54,260 nt of DNA from a virus. Below, piece after piece: positions 6,077 to 13,747 of the stretch (positions are counted from its first letter, which is position 1; each line of letters begins with the position of its first letter). The position numbers and the translations under genes are program-made. The stretch spans positions 1 through 54,260 of IMG/VR virus record IMGVR_UViG_3300036861_000225. One strand, 5' to 3'. A model generated the notes under the pieces. It was not told where the DNA came from, did no database searches, and saw nothing but the letters and a program-made list of their open reading frames with translations.

Positions 6077-8278
6077 ATGGCTAACCCGCTCGTCCGCCAG
6101 CTTGGGCTACAGGCAATCCTTCACCGCGACGCCGCGGCTGCGCCCGAGCCGCAGGCGATCGACGAGACAAGCAGCATGTCGGCGCTCGCGAGCCACGTGC
6201 GCGCGGCGTGGGGCCGGAACAAGCTCAGCAAGGAGCGCGTCAGCCTGAAGTTGCTCGACTGCCTGCGCGCGCGCCGCGGCGTCTACAGCCCGGCGCAGCT
6301 CCAGCAGATGATGAGCAACGGCGGGGGCATGAACATCGTTTGGGCCGACCTGACCGAGACCAAGTGCCGCGCCGCGTCGGCGTGGATTCGGGAGATCGTG
6401 CTGCCCGTGGGCGAACAGCCGTGGGGCATCGACCCGACTCCGCTGCCTGACCTGCCGATGCAGCTCAAGAAGTCCATCGTCACCAAGGCGCTGGAGCAGG
6501 CCAAGCAGACCATGATCCAGGCGGCGCAGGCCAGTGCCCCGCAGGAGCCGGACCCGAACGCGCCGCCCGGCGCCCCGCCGCCTCCGAGCCCAACCACGAT
6601 GACGCCGGGCGAGTTCCGTGATCTCGTGCTCCAGCTCGGCGAGAAGCTGCGCGACGAGGCCGAGCGCACCGTGAAGAAGATCGCGGCCACGCGCGCCAAG
6701 CGCATGGAAAAGCAGATCGCGGATCGGCTCGCGCAGGGCGGCTACGCGCAGGCGATGGATGCGTTCGTGGAGGACTTCTGCACCTACCCCGCAGCCATCC
6801 TCAAGGGGCCGATCTACACGCGCCACAAGGCGCTGAAGTGGGCGGACGGGTGGAACCCCGAGGTGTCGAACAACCCGGCGCAGACGTGGAGTCACGTCAG
6901 CCCGTTCGACGCCTATCCGGCCGCCGCGAGCCGCAGCCCACAGGAAGGCGACTTCATCGAGCGCATTCGCTTCCGCCGCGACGAACTGTTCGACCTCAAG
7001 GGCTTGCCCGACTACAAGGACGAGCAGATCGACGAGGCGCTGCGCGACTACTCGGGCGGCCACCTCGAGGGCTGGCTGTGGACCGAGGCCGAACGGCAGC
7101 GGCTGGAGCAGGAGACCATGTACATGTGGCTCTCCCCGCCGGGCGTGATCGACGCGCTCAACTACTGGGGCGGCGTGCCCGGCTGGAAGCTCAAGAGCTG
7201 GGGCGTGCAAGGCAACGCGAAGACGGGCGAGCTCGAAGACACCCGCGACTACGAGTGCAATGTGCTCATCTGCGGCAAGTACATCCTGTACGCGGCGCTG
7301 AACCCGGATCCGCTCGACCAGCGCCCGTACCGCAAGGCGTGCTACGACGAGATCCCCGGCGCCTTCTGGGGCCGCAGCATCCCCGATCTCGCGGGCACGC
7401 ACCAGAAAATGTGCAATGGCATCGCCTGCGCGCTGGCCGACAACCTCGCGATGGCGAGCGGGCCGATGGTGTGGGTGCACGCCGATCGCTTCGCCGATGG
7501 TGAGAGCACGATCGACATTTTCCCGTGGAAGACGTGGCAACTGAAGAGCGATCCGACGCAGGGCGCGAATCCCGGCATCGGCTTCTTCCAGGCGGACGAC
7601 CGCAGCGGCCCCCTGATGGCGACCTACGAGCAGTGGGAGCGCCGCGCGGACGACGCGACGGGCATCCCGCGCTACACCTACGGCAACGAGCAGGCCGGCG
7701 GCAGTGCCGACACGGCCACCGGCCTGAGCATGCTGATGAACAACGCAGCGAAAGGGCTGCGCCGCGCGATCTCGAACATCGACATCAACGTGATCGCGCC
7801 GACGATCGAGCAGACGTTCACCAACGAGATGCTCTACAACCCAGACGACTCGATCAAGGGCGACTGCATCACCGTGCCGCGCGGCGCCGCGGCGATCCTG
7901 ATCAAGGAATCGGCGCAGCAGCGGCGCACGCAGTTCCTCGGGATGACGGGCAACCCGATCGACATGCAGATCATCGGGCTCAAGGGCCGCGCGGCGTTGC
8001 TGCGCGAGACCGCAAGCGCGATGGAGCTGCCGGTCGACGAGATCGTGCCGTCCGAAGAGGAAATGGAAAAGAAGGAAGCCGAGCAGGCTCAGCAGGCTCA
8101 GCAAGCCCAGCAGGCCCAAGCGCAGGGCATGCAGGCGAACGAGCAGGCCATCGCGCAGCGCGAGTCGCAGGGCCGGCAAGAGGCGCTGATCGCCGACATC
8201 GTGAAGCAGGTGATCGCCGCGCAAGCGAAGCCGCAGCCGGCCGCTGCTGCGCCGCAGCGCCAACTCGCCGCTGCTTGA
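6077..8278 (+). CDS. Portal protein
   Basis: 733 aa, in the size range of podovirus portals. Order: N-terminal helical region, a Pro-rich linker near residues 155-175, a long central body, GNEQAGGSADTATGLSMLMN and AAKGLRRAISNIDINVIAP (the long portal helix region), and a Gln/Ala-rich coiled C-terminus (repeated AQQAQ, about residues 670-700). Portals form the dodecameric DNA channel at one capsid vertex. It follows terL and precedes scaffold and coat genes, the standard head order. The start at 6077 fits the promoter directly upstream; there is no ribosome binding site. Confidence 0.88.
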   Translation: MANPLVRQLGLQAILHRDAAAAPEPQAIDETSSMSALASHVRAAWGRNKLSKERVSLKLLDCLRARRGVYSPAQLQQMMSNGGGMNIVWADLTETKCRAASAWIREIVLPVGEQPWGIDPTPLPDLPMQLKKSIVTKALEQAKQTMIQAAQASAPQEPDPNAPPGAPPPPSPTTMTPGEFRDLVLQLGEKLRDEAERTVKKIAATRAKRMEKQIADRLAQGGYAQAMDAFVEDFCTYPAAILKGPIYTRHKALKWADGWNPEVSNNPAQTWSHVSPFDAYPAAASRSPQEGDFIERIRFRRDELFDLKGLPDYKDEQIDEALRDYSGGHLEGWLWTEAERQRLEQETMYMWLSPPGVIDALNYWGGVPGWKLKSWGVQGNAKTGELEDTRDYECNVLICGKYILYAALNPDPLDQRPYRKACYDEIPGAFWGRSIPDLAGTHQKMCNGIACALADNLAMASGPMVWVHADRFADGESTIDIFPWKTWQLKSDPTQGANPGIGFFQADDRSGPLMATYEQWERRADDATGIPRYTYGNEQAGGSADTATGLSMLMNNAAKGLRRAISNIDINVIAPTIEQTFTNEMLYNPDDSIKGDCITVPRGAAAILIKESAQQRRTQFLGMTGNPIDMQIIGLKGRAALLRETASAMELPVDEIVPSEEEMEKKEAEQAQQAQQAQQAQAQGMQANEQAIAQRESQGRQEALIADIVKQVIAAQAKPQPAAAAPQRQLAAA

Positions 8279-8304
8279 CGGTGAGCGTGCGCTCACGTTA
8301 CAGT
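8275..8304 (+). promoter_or_regulatory. Leaderless-type promoter with palindromic spacer, downstream of portal gene
   Basis: TTGACG (8275-8280), an 18-bp spacer, and TACAGT (8299-8304) lie 7 nt before the ATG at 8312. The spacer begins with a perfect 7-bp-arm palindrome GTGAGCG-TG-CGCTCAC (8281-8296). The -35 overlaps the portal stop codon. This is the best of the five promoters of this class. Confidence 0.65.
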
Positions 8305-8311
8305 CGCCCGC

Positions 8312-8584
8312 ATGCGGTTGAGTGAGCCCCAACTCCTGTTCTTGGCGCGATTCGCGAAGTCGCCCGAAGGGAAGGAATTCACCGATCTGCTGCGAGCCGA
8401 GCTCGCCGAAGTGGAGAAGGCATTGCGCACCCAGACCGGGGAAGAGCTGTACCGGCAACAAGGGCACGCGCAGCGGCTGGACAAGCTGATTGCCGACATC
8501 ACCGACGCGAGCGCCAAGCTCACCCGCAACCAGTCAGCGATGACGCCTCGACGGTTTGCGTTCACTGACGGACCCGCCCTGTAG
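8312..8584 (+). CDS. Hypothetical protein, 90 aa, between portal and scaffold
   Basis: ATG at 8312, 7 nt after the predicted -10, with no Shine-Dalgarno sequence. The product begins MRLSEPQLLFLARFAKSPEG and is largely alpha-helical (TDLLRAELAEVEKALR). Small proteins at this position in podoviruses are sometimes head-assembly accessories; I recognise no family. Confidence 0.7.
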   Translation: MRLSEPQLLFLARFAKSPEGKEFTDLLRAELAEVEKALRTQTGEELYRQQGHAQRLDKLIADITDASAKLTRNQSAMTPRRFAFTDGPAL

Positions 8585-8637
8585 GCATCCGCGAAAACCC
8601 GATTCCCAGACAAGAACCCTGGATCGCGGAGACCCAA

Positions 8638-9621
8638 ATGCAGGCTTCCCAAGCCCGAGATTCCAACGTGAACCTTCCTCGCGCCATCGTGCGCCGCTCC
8701 GCAGCCATCCAGGCCCGGATCGACGCCCAGCGCGAACCGAAGTCCGATCCCGCGGACCCGAATGCGCCCCCGGTCAACCCGAGCGCCGCGTCTGCGACCC
8801 CCGCTGACCCGCAGCCTACCCCGGCTCAACCTGTCGACCCCGCTCCTGCGGCATCCGACCCTCGCGAGAACGATCCCGCCTACTGGCGGCAACGTTTCAA
8901 CGTGACGGCCGGCGTGCTCAAGGCAGAGCGCACAGCGCGGCAGACCGAGACCGCAGGGCTGAATCAGCGGATGACCGAGTTGCAGGAGCAGATTCGTACT
9001 CTGCAAACCAGCGCAACGCCGAGCGAATCGAAGCTGGACGCGAAGCAATTCTTCACGCCCGAGCAGATCGAGCAGTTCGGCGAAGAGCAGTGCGAGGCCA
9101 TGGCGACAGCCGCGATGAAAAGCGCGCAAACCGCAGTGCAGCAAGCGATCGAGGCCGAAGTCAAGCCTCTGCGCGAGCAGCGCGAGCGGGAGAAGGCGCA
9201 GACCATCGAAGAACGGAAGCAAGTGTTCACTGACAAGCTCGGTGAACTGGTTCCGGACTACGCGGAGATCGACACGGACCCGGCATGGCTCGCGTGGCTT
9301 GCGCAGGAGGACGAAGCCTCGGGGCTCGAACGTCAGGGCATCCTGAACACGCACATTTCGTCGCTGAACGCGGCGAAGGTGGCGAAAATGTTCAGTGACT
9401 TCCTGAAGACGAAAGCCCCGCGGCCGGCGCCGCCGGTGGTAGGCAAAGGCAATGGCGCGGGGCCTTCGGGCGACGCGCCGCCAGAACCCCCCGCGTCGTC
9501 GCTCAAGGCTCCCACGGACGTCGAAGTCAAGGAGTACTTCAAGCGCGCCGCCCTCGGTCGGGTGAAGGATGCGGAACGTACGGAATTCGAGGCAAGGATG
9601 AAGCTGAGATCCGCGCGCTGA
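8638..9621 (+). CDS. Scaffolding protein (predicted)
   Basis: 327 aa from ATG 8638 with GGAG upstream. Composition is that of a phage scaffold: a disordered Pro/Ala-rich N-terminal segment (about 38-85), then long charged helices with coiled-coil character (QMTELQEQIRTLQ region and REQREREKAQTIEERKQ), and a short C-terminal helix. It lies immediately upstream of the coat gene. Scaffolds direct coat assembly and leave the procapsid. Assignment rests on composition and position rather than a sequence motif. Confidence 0.75.
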   Translation: MQASQARDSNVNLPRAIVRRSAAIQARIDAQREPKSDPADPNAPPVNPSAASATPADPQPTPAQPVDPAPAASDPRENDPAYWRQRFNVTAGVLKAERTARQTETAGLNQRMTELQEQIRTLQTSATPSESKLDAKQFFTPEQIEQFGEEQCEAMATAAMKSAQTAVQQAIEAEVKPLREQREREKAQTIEERKQVFTDKLGELVPDYAEIDTDPAWLAWLAQEDEASGLERQGILNTHISSLNAAKVAKMFSDFLKTKAPRPAPPVVGKGNGAGPSGDAPPEPPASSLKAPTDVEVKEYFKRAALGRVKDAERTEFEARMKLRSAR

Positions 9622-9659
9622 GCGCGGCCCCTGGCTCTACCCCCTTCAGGAGTTCCATC

Positions 9660-10697
9660 ATGCTCAAGAAGTTCACGCGCGCCATCGGCGCGTTCCTGGC
9701 CGGCGTCGCCCTCAAGGCGAACGACGCACTGTTCAGCTACATGGGCCGCACCGGCCTGATCGCCTTCGCGGGCGTGCCGCGCGCCTCGGGCGTGCCGGAC
9801 TACGGCCCGAGCGGTACGATCAACTTCGACCCGGAGATCTACTCGGGCAAGCTCGTCGAGAAGTTCTACAAGACGACCGTGTTCGGCGAGATCGCCTCGA
9901 CCGACTACGAGGGCGAGATCGCGGGCTTCGGCGCGCAGGTCAAGATCCGCACCATCCCGACCGTGGTCGTCAGCGACTACGTGATCGGCGCGGGCCTCAC
10001 CCCGCAGTACCCGGCGAACAACAGCGTCACGCTGGCGATCGACCAAGCCAAGAGCTTCGCCGTTGCGCTGTCGACCGTGGACAGCCGCCAGTCCGATCTG
10101 GATCTGGCCGACGTCTTCGCGAACGATGGCAGCATTCAGCTGCGCATCGCCGCGGATGCCGACCTGCTGGAGACCATCCCGGCCGACGTGAGCGCCGACA
10201 ACAGCGGTTCGACCGCCGGCGCCGACTCGAACGACATCAACCTCGGCACGGCCGCCGCTCCGCTCTCCGTGACGAAAGACACGGTGGTGCAGCTGATCAC
10301 GAACATGGGTCAGGTGCTCGACGAGCAGAACGTGTCGGACGAAGGTCGCTGGCTGGTGGTGCCGCCCTGGTTCATCAACCTGATCAAGAACTCGGACCTG
10401 AAGATCGCTTCGCTGGCCGGTGACGGGGTTTCGATCCTGCGCAACGGCAAGGTGGGCGAGATCGACCGGTTCACGATCTACCAAAGCCGCAACGTGCTCA
10501 CGCAGGCCACTCCCGGCCCGGCGTCACACATCGTCTTCGGCCACAGCGCCGGCCTGACGTTCGCGGCCCAGATCGTCGAGTGCCAGATGATCGACAACCC
10601 GTCGGACTTCGGCTACATCATCCGCGGCCTGATGGTCTTCGGTTTCGAGGTGATCGAGCCGAAGTACCTGGGCACGGCCATCGTCAAGCGCGGCTGA
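9660..10697 (+). CDS. Major capsid protein
   Basis: 345 aa from ATG 9660 with AGGAG. Position after scaffold, length, and features such as EIYSGKLVEKFYKTTVFGEI (N-arm/E-loop region), WLVVPPWFINLIKNSDLK and the closing PSDFGYIIRGLMVFGFEVIE identify a HK97-fold coat protein of the type common in podoviruses. No protease gene is adjacent, so maturation without a delta-domain cleavage is likely (inference). Confidence 0.88.
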   Translation: MLKKFTRAIGAFLAGVALKANDALFSYMGRTGLIAFAGVPRASGVPDYGPSGTINFDPEIYSGKLVEKFYKTTVFGEIASTDYEGEIAGFGAQVKIRTIPTVVVSDYVIGAGLTPQYPANNSVTLAIDQAKSFAVALSTVDSRQSDLDLADVFANDGSIQLRIAADADLLETIPADVSADNSGSTAGADSNDINLGTAAAPLSVTKDTVVQLITNMGQVLDEQNVSDEGRWLVVPPWFINLIKNSDLKIASLAGDGVSILRNGKVGEIDRFTIYQSRNVLTQATPGPASHIVFGHSAGLTFAAQIVECQMIDNPSDFGYIIRGLMVFGFEVIEPKYLGTAIVKRG

Positions 10698-10713
10698 TCG
10701 CAGTAGGATACGG

Positions 10714-10740
10714 CTTGCGCAAGTGAGCCCTTCCACTCAC
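10714..10740 (+). repeat. Paired palindromes between coat gene and next gene
   Basis: CTTGCGCAAG (10714-10723) is a perfect 10-bp palindrome, followed by GTGAG (10723-10727) pairing with CTCAC (10736-10740). The sequence GCAAGTGAG resembles the promoter-spacer operators elsewhere in the genome. It may be an mRNA hairpin or an additional regulator site. Confidence 0.35.
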
Positions 10741-10757
10741 CCCACGAAGGAGTTTTC

Positions 10758-10958
10758 ATGAAGACGAGCAACCCCTACGGCGCGAACTACCAAGTCAAGG
10801 TTCCGCCCGAGACCATCCAGGCCGAGCAATCGCAAGCCAAGGGCAAGGCGACCGCGCGCTACCCCCACAAGCCGCTGATGCCGGACCAGACCAACTCGAC
10901 CACTGGCAAGATGAAGGTTCGGGCCTACACCCCGGGCACTTCGCCCGCAGGTTCCTGA
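10758..10958 (+). CDS. Small protein following coat gene, 66 aa
   Basis: ATG at 10758 with a strong AAGGAG. The product begins MKTSNPYGANYQVKVPPETI, is polar and Lys/Pro-rich and probably extended. It is followed directly by a terminator, so it shares a transcript with the coat gene. A minor capsid or cement role fits the position, but no family is recognised. Confidence 0.7.
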   Translation: MKTSNPYGANYQVKVPPETIQAEQSQAKGKATARYPHKPLMPDQTNSTTGKMKVRAYTPGTSPAGS

Positions 10959-10970
10959 TCGAGCAGAAGA

Positions 10971-10992
10971 GAACCCCGCTTCGGCGGGGTTC
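10971..10992 (+). terminator. Rho-independent terminator after the capsid genes
   Basis: Nine-bp stem GAACCCCGC/GCGGGGTTC closed by a UUCG tetraloop, followed by TTCGTTG. The U-tract is short, so termination may be partial. It separates the highly expressed coat unit from the first HNH gene and its own promoter. Confidence 0.75.
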
Positions 10993-10999
10993 TTCGTTG

Positions 11000-11028
11000 T
11001 GGACGGTGAGCAAGTGCGCACATACAAT
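11000..11028 (+). promoter_or_regulatory. Leaderless-type promoter with palindromic spacer, upstream of HNH gene
   Basis: TGGACG (11000-11005), a 17-bp spacer, and TACAAT (11023-11028) lie 6 nt before the ATG at 11035. The spacer holds GTGAGCA-AG-TGCGCAC (11006-11021), a near-perfect copy of the palindrome at 8281-8296. The sequence ACGGTGAGC is shared exactly with the 8275 promoter. Confidence 0.6.
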
Positions 11029-11034
11029 CGTGCG

Positions 11035-11526
11035 ATGTTGACCGCTGAGCGTCTTCGCGAGCTGCTGACCTACGATCCCGAAACTGGGATCTTCACGTGG
11101 CGCTGCGATCGAGGCGGAAAAGCACGCAAAGGAACCCGCGCCGGATCGGTCAGTGACGACGGATACGCAAGGATCGGGGTTGACGGAAAGAGCTATCTTG
11201 CGCACCGACTCGCTTGGCTATACACCCACGGCAGCTGGCCGGCGGCCGAGATCGATCATCGCCTAGGCGCGAAAGCCGACAACAGAATCCATGAGCTGCG
11301 TGAAGCGACGCACGCGCAGAATCTGCAAAACCAGCGCCGCGCGCGTTCAGATAGTCGCAGCGGATTGCTGGGAGTTTCCCGACGTGGCAATCGGTGGCGG
11401 GCCACGATAAAGCACCAGGGCCGATACCGGCACCTCGGGAGCTTTGACGCGAAAGAAGCCGCTCACGAGTTCTATCTCCTCGCAAAAGAGATGGTTCACC
11501 CTTTCGGCGCAAGCCAAGGAGACTGA
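11035..11526 (+). CDS. HNH-AP2 homing endonuclease, copy 1
   Basis: 163 aa. N-terminal YDPETGIFTWR block, HNH region DGYARIGVDGKSYLAHRLAW through EIDHRLGAKADNR and LREATHAQN (about 44-100), then an AP2-type DNA-binding domain SGLLGVSRRGNRWRATI (about 110-150). Such genes are self-mobile and cut intron- or intergene-less alleles in related phages. It has its own promoter; the start at 11035 is chosen from the promoter position and alignment with the other copies. It is inserted between the coat unit and the head-tail genes. Confidence 0.88.
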   Translation: MLTAERLRELLTYDPETGIFTWRCDRGGKARKGTRAGSVSDDGYARIGVDGKSYLAHRLAWLYTHGSWPAAEIDHRLGAKADNRIHELREATHAQNLQNQRRARSDSRSGLLGVSRRGNRWRATIKHQGRYRHLGSFDAKEAAHEFYLLAKEMVHPFGASQGD

Positions 11527-11527
11527 A

Positions 11528-11935
11528 ATGATTTCGGAATCGATGGAGCAGATGGCGTCTGAAGCCCGCGGCAAGAACCGCCAAGACAAGCGCGTTCCGC
11601 TGCTGATCAACCGCGACAACCTGCGCCTGATGCCCAACACGCCGTTGATCCGCAAGCGACCCGCTTATATGCCCTACGACGGGAAGGCCACGGACGACGA
11701 GGCCACGCGCCGCCGCTACGTCGAAGGCACCGGCAGCCACCGGCCGCGTGTCGTCAACAGTCAGGCCGAAGCCGACGTGTTCGACATCGGCAAGGCCACG
11801 AAGGACGAACTCGTTGCGTTCGCCCTGTCCGAGTACGGCCGCATGCTCAATCCTGAGACCGACATCCGCACGCTGCGCAAGGAGTTCATGGCCTACGTGA
11901 ACACGCTGCCGGGCGGCGGTGAAACCCTGAGCTGA
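11528..11935 (+). CDS. Hypothetical structural protein, 135 aa
   Basis: ATG at 11528 with AAGGAG 6 nt upstream; the HNH gene ends just before. The product begins MISESMEQMASEARGKNRQD. The C-terminal part (KATKDELVAFALSEYGRML, then DIRTLRKEFMAYV) resembles small helical SAP/HeH-like modules often seen in phage head-completion proteins. Function unassigned; position suggests a capsid or connector accessory. Confidence 0.7.
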   Translation: MISESMEQMASEARGKNRQDKRVPLLINRDNLRLMPNTPLIRKRPAYMPYDGKATDDEATRRRYVEGTGSHRPRVVNSQAEADVFDIGKATKDELVAFALSEYGRMLNPETDIRTLRKEFMAYVNTLPGGGETLS

Positions 11936-11936
11936 C

Positions 11937-12584
11937 ATGACCATCCAGGCGGCCACGATCATCGACGAAGCGGCGACGCTCCTGCTCGACGCGCTGAACA
12001 ACCGCACGTGGCCGCTCCCCGAACTCTTGGGCTACTTCAACGAGGCGTTGCGCGCGACGGCCTTCGTGAAGCCCGACATGTACACCGTGCAGACGAGCTT
12101 CACGCCCGTCGCTGGAGTGCTCCAGAACCTGCCCAGTGACGGCATCGCGCTGCTCGACATCACTCGCAACCTCACCGGCCGCAACCGCGTCGTGACGCAG
12201 GTCGACGAGGGCCTGCTCGAAGAAGCGAACCGCTTCTGGCCGGCGGCGACCCAACAGGCCGAAGTCGAGCACTTCACCGCGGACCCGCGCAACCCGCGCC
12301 GGTTCCGGGTCTTCCCGCCGGCAAACGGCGCGGGCAGCATCGAGATCCTGTACGGCGCCGTGCCGCCGCAGGTCAACTACGACGACGAAGACCTGTCGGT
12401 GCCGGACAGCTTCCAGACGATCTTGCTCAACTTCGTGCTGAGCCGTGCGTATTCGAAGAACAGCAAGAAGCAGGATCTCGCGAAGTCCAGCTACTACATG
12501 CAGCAGTGGGCCGCGGCGCTCGGGCTCAAGTCCCAAGCGCAGGTTGCCGTCGCGCCGCACGTGGCGCAGAGCCCGGGGGTCTGA
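11937..12584 (+). CDS. Head-tail connector/adaptor protein (DUF6682-like)
   Basis: 215 aa. Begins MTIQAATIIDEAATLLLDAL, with WPLPELLGYFNEALRA near residues 24-40 and a C-terminal helical region with SYYMQQWAAALG. This pattern matches podovirus adaptor proteins, which attach below the portal and dock the tail. The gene is separated from its partner at 13120 by an inserted HNH gene. Confidence 0.75.
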   Translation: MTIQAATIIDEAATLLLDALNNRTWPLPELLGYFNEALRATAFVKPDMYTVQTSFTPVAGVLQNLPSDGIALLDITRNLTGRNRVVTQVDEGLLEEANRFWPAATQQAEVEHFTADPRNPRRFRVFPPANGAGSIEILYGAVPPQVNYDDEDLSVPDSFQTILLNFVLSRAYSKNSKKQDLAKSSYYMQQWAAALGLKSQAQVAVAPHVAQSPGV

Positions 12585-12586
12585 TC

Positions 12587-13096
12587 ATGCTCACGCAAGC
12601 CCGGCTCAAAGAACTGCTGCACTACGACCCCGAAACTGGGGGGTTCACGTGGCGCGCAGATCGGCGCGGGCACCGCAACATCCGCGCCGGTGACGTAGCG
12701 GGTCACAAGACGCCCAAAGGGTACGTGGTCATCGGCATCGACGGAAAGGTGTACAAGGCGCACCGGCTCGCGTGGCTATATCTCTACGGCGCATGGCCGG
12801 CAGAAGGCATCGATCACCGTTTCGGAGTTTCCGCCGGCGATGGCGTCGGCAATCTTCGTGAAGCTACGCATGCACAGAACGCGCACAATCAGCACCGTGC
12901 GCAGCGCAACAACCGTTCGGGGCTTTTGGGCGCGAGTTGGTATGGGCGCGACGGTACTTGGCGGGCCAAGATCGTAGTTGGCGGCAAGCAGAAACACCTA
13001 GGCTGCTTCGCGACGCCTGAAGCGGCGCACGAGTTCTACCTATTGGCGAAGGCCATGTTGCATCCCTTCAGTTCACTAGCAGGGAGCGCGTCATAA
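12587..13096 (+). CDS. HNH-AP2 homing endonuclease, copy 2
   Basis: 169 aa from ATG 12587. Paralogous to copy 1 across its length: MLTQARLKELLHYDPETG, GIDHRFGVSAGDG, LREATHAQNAHNQ, then an AP2-like domain SGLLGASWYGRDGTWRAKI and AAHEFYLLAKAM. It is inserted between two tail genes, and its stop (TAA 13094-13096) overlaps the region where the downstream gene must begin. Confidence 0.88.
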   Translation: MLTQARLKELLHYDPETGGFTWRADRRGHRNIRAGDVAGHKTPKGYVVIGIDGKVYKAHRLAWLYLYGAWPAEGIDHRFGVSAGDGVGNLREATHAQNAHNQHRAQRNNRSGLLGASWYGRDGTWRAKIVVGGKQKHLGCFATPEAAHEFYLLAKAMLHPFSSLAGSAS

Positions 13097-13119
13097 ATAC
13101 CGTAGACGTCAACGACCAG

Positions 13120-13743
13120 TTGACCAACGTCGCGCAGATCGCGCGCAAGTGCCCGACGATCACGCTCAAGCGCGCGTACAACCGCGCGTACCGCGACTTC
13201 TGCTCGCAGACGCAGTGGCTCACGGTGCAGATCGCAGGCCAGTCCACGCCCAACGTGCCCGAGTACAACCTCGGGACCGATCCCTACGTCGACATCATCG
13301 GCATCAAGGGCATGAGCGCCAGCATCACGAACGGGGACGGCTCGATCCAGCATTGGACGATCACCCCCGCCGATCCGGCGGGCTTCGATCCGAACTATCA
13401 GCCCACGCTCTCGGGCCAGTACGCCTACGTGCCACAGGCGCAGTTCGTGCTGTTCCCGACCCCTGGCACGCAGGTCTTTCAGCTGCTCGTGAGCGCGATC
13501 ATCACGCCCAAGGAAGGCGCGACGCAGATCCCCTCGGCGCCGCTGGTGACGTACAGCAACGAGATCGAGGCCGGCGCGCTGGCGTACCTGTTCGATATCC
13601 CCGGCATGCCGTGGTCGAATCCAGCGATGGCGATGAAGTATCTGCGCATCTTCCAGGCCGGCGTGGCGAACGCCAAGAGCGAGGTGCAACGCAACTTCAA
13701 CACAGGCCCGCAGCGTGCACGTCCGCGTGCGTTCGTGAGGTAA
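13120..13743 (+). CDS. Tail/connector protein (gp of tail tube A type), atypical start
   Basis: About 207 aa from TTG 13120. The frame is open further upstream without any ATG or GTG nearby; ATA at 13093 has an AGGGAG 6 nt before it and overlaps the HNH stop, so the true start may be that AUA, adding nine residues (reading I-N-T-V-D-V-N-D-Q). The body contains LKRAYNRAYRDFCSQTQWLT and PEYNLGTDPYVDIIGIKG. Length and position after the adaptor suit a podovirus tail tubular A-type or connector protein; assignment is by context. Confidence 0.7.
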   Translation: MTNVAQIARKCPTITLKRAYNRAYRDFCSQTQWLTVQIAGQSTPNVPEYNLGTDPYVDIIGIKGMSASITNGDGSIQHWTITPADPAGFDPNYQPTLSGQYAYVPQAQFVLFPTPGTQVFQLLVSAIITPKEGATQIPSAPLVTYSNEIEAGALAYLFDIPGMPWSNPAMAMKYLRIFQAGVANAKSEVQRNFNTGPQRARPRAFVR

Positions 13744-13747
13744 CTCG

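Noticed and set aside
6107-8467. 786-codon minus-strand open frame opposite the portal gene
   Set aside because: It is a low-complexity Leu/Arg/Ala-rich shadow arising from codon bias in a GC-rich gene; the plus-strand portal is clear and no ribosome binding site or promoter supports it.
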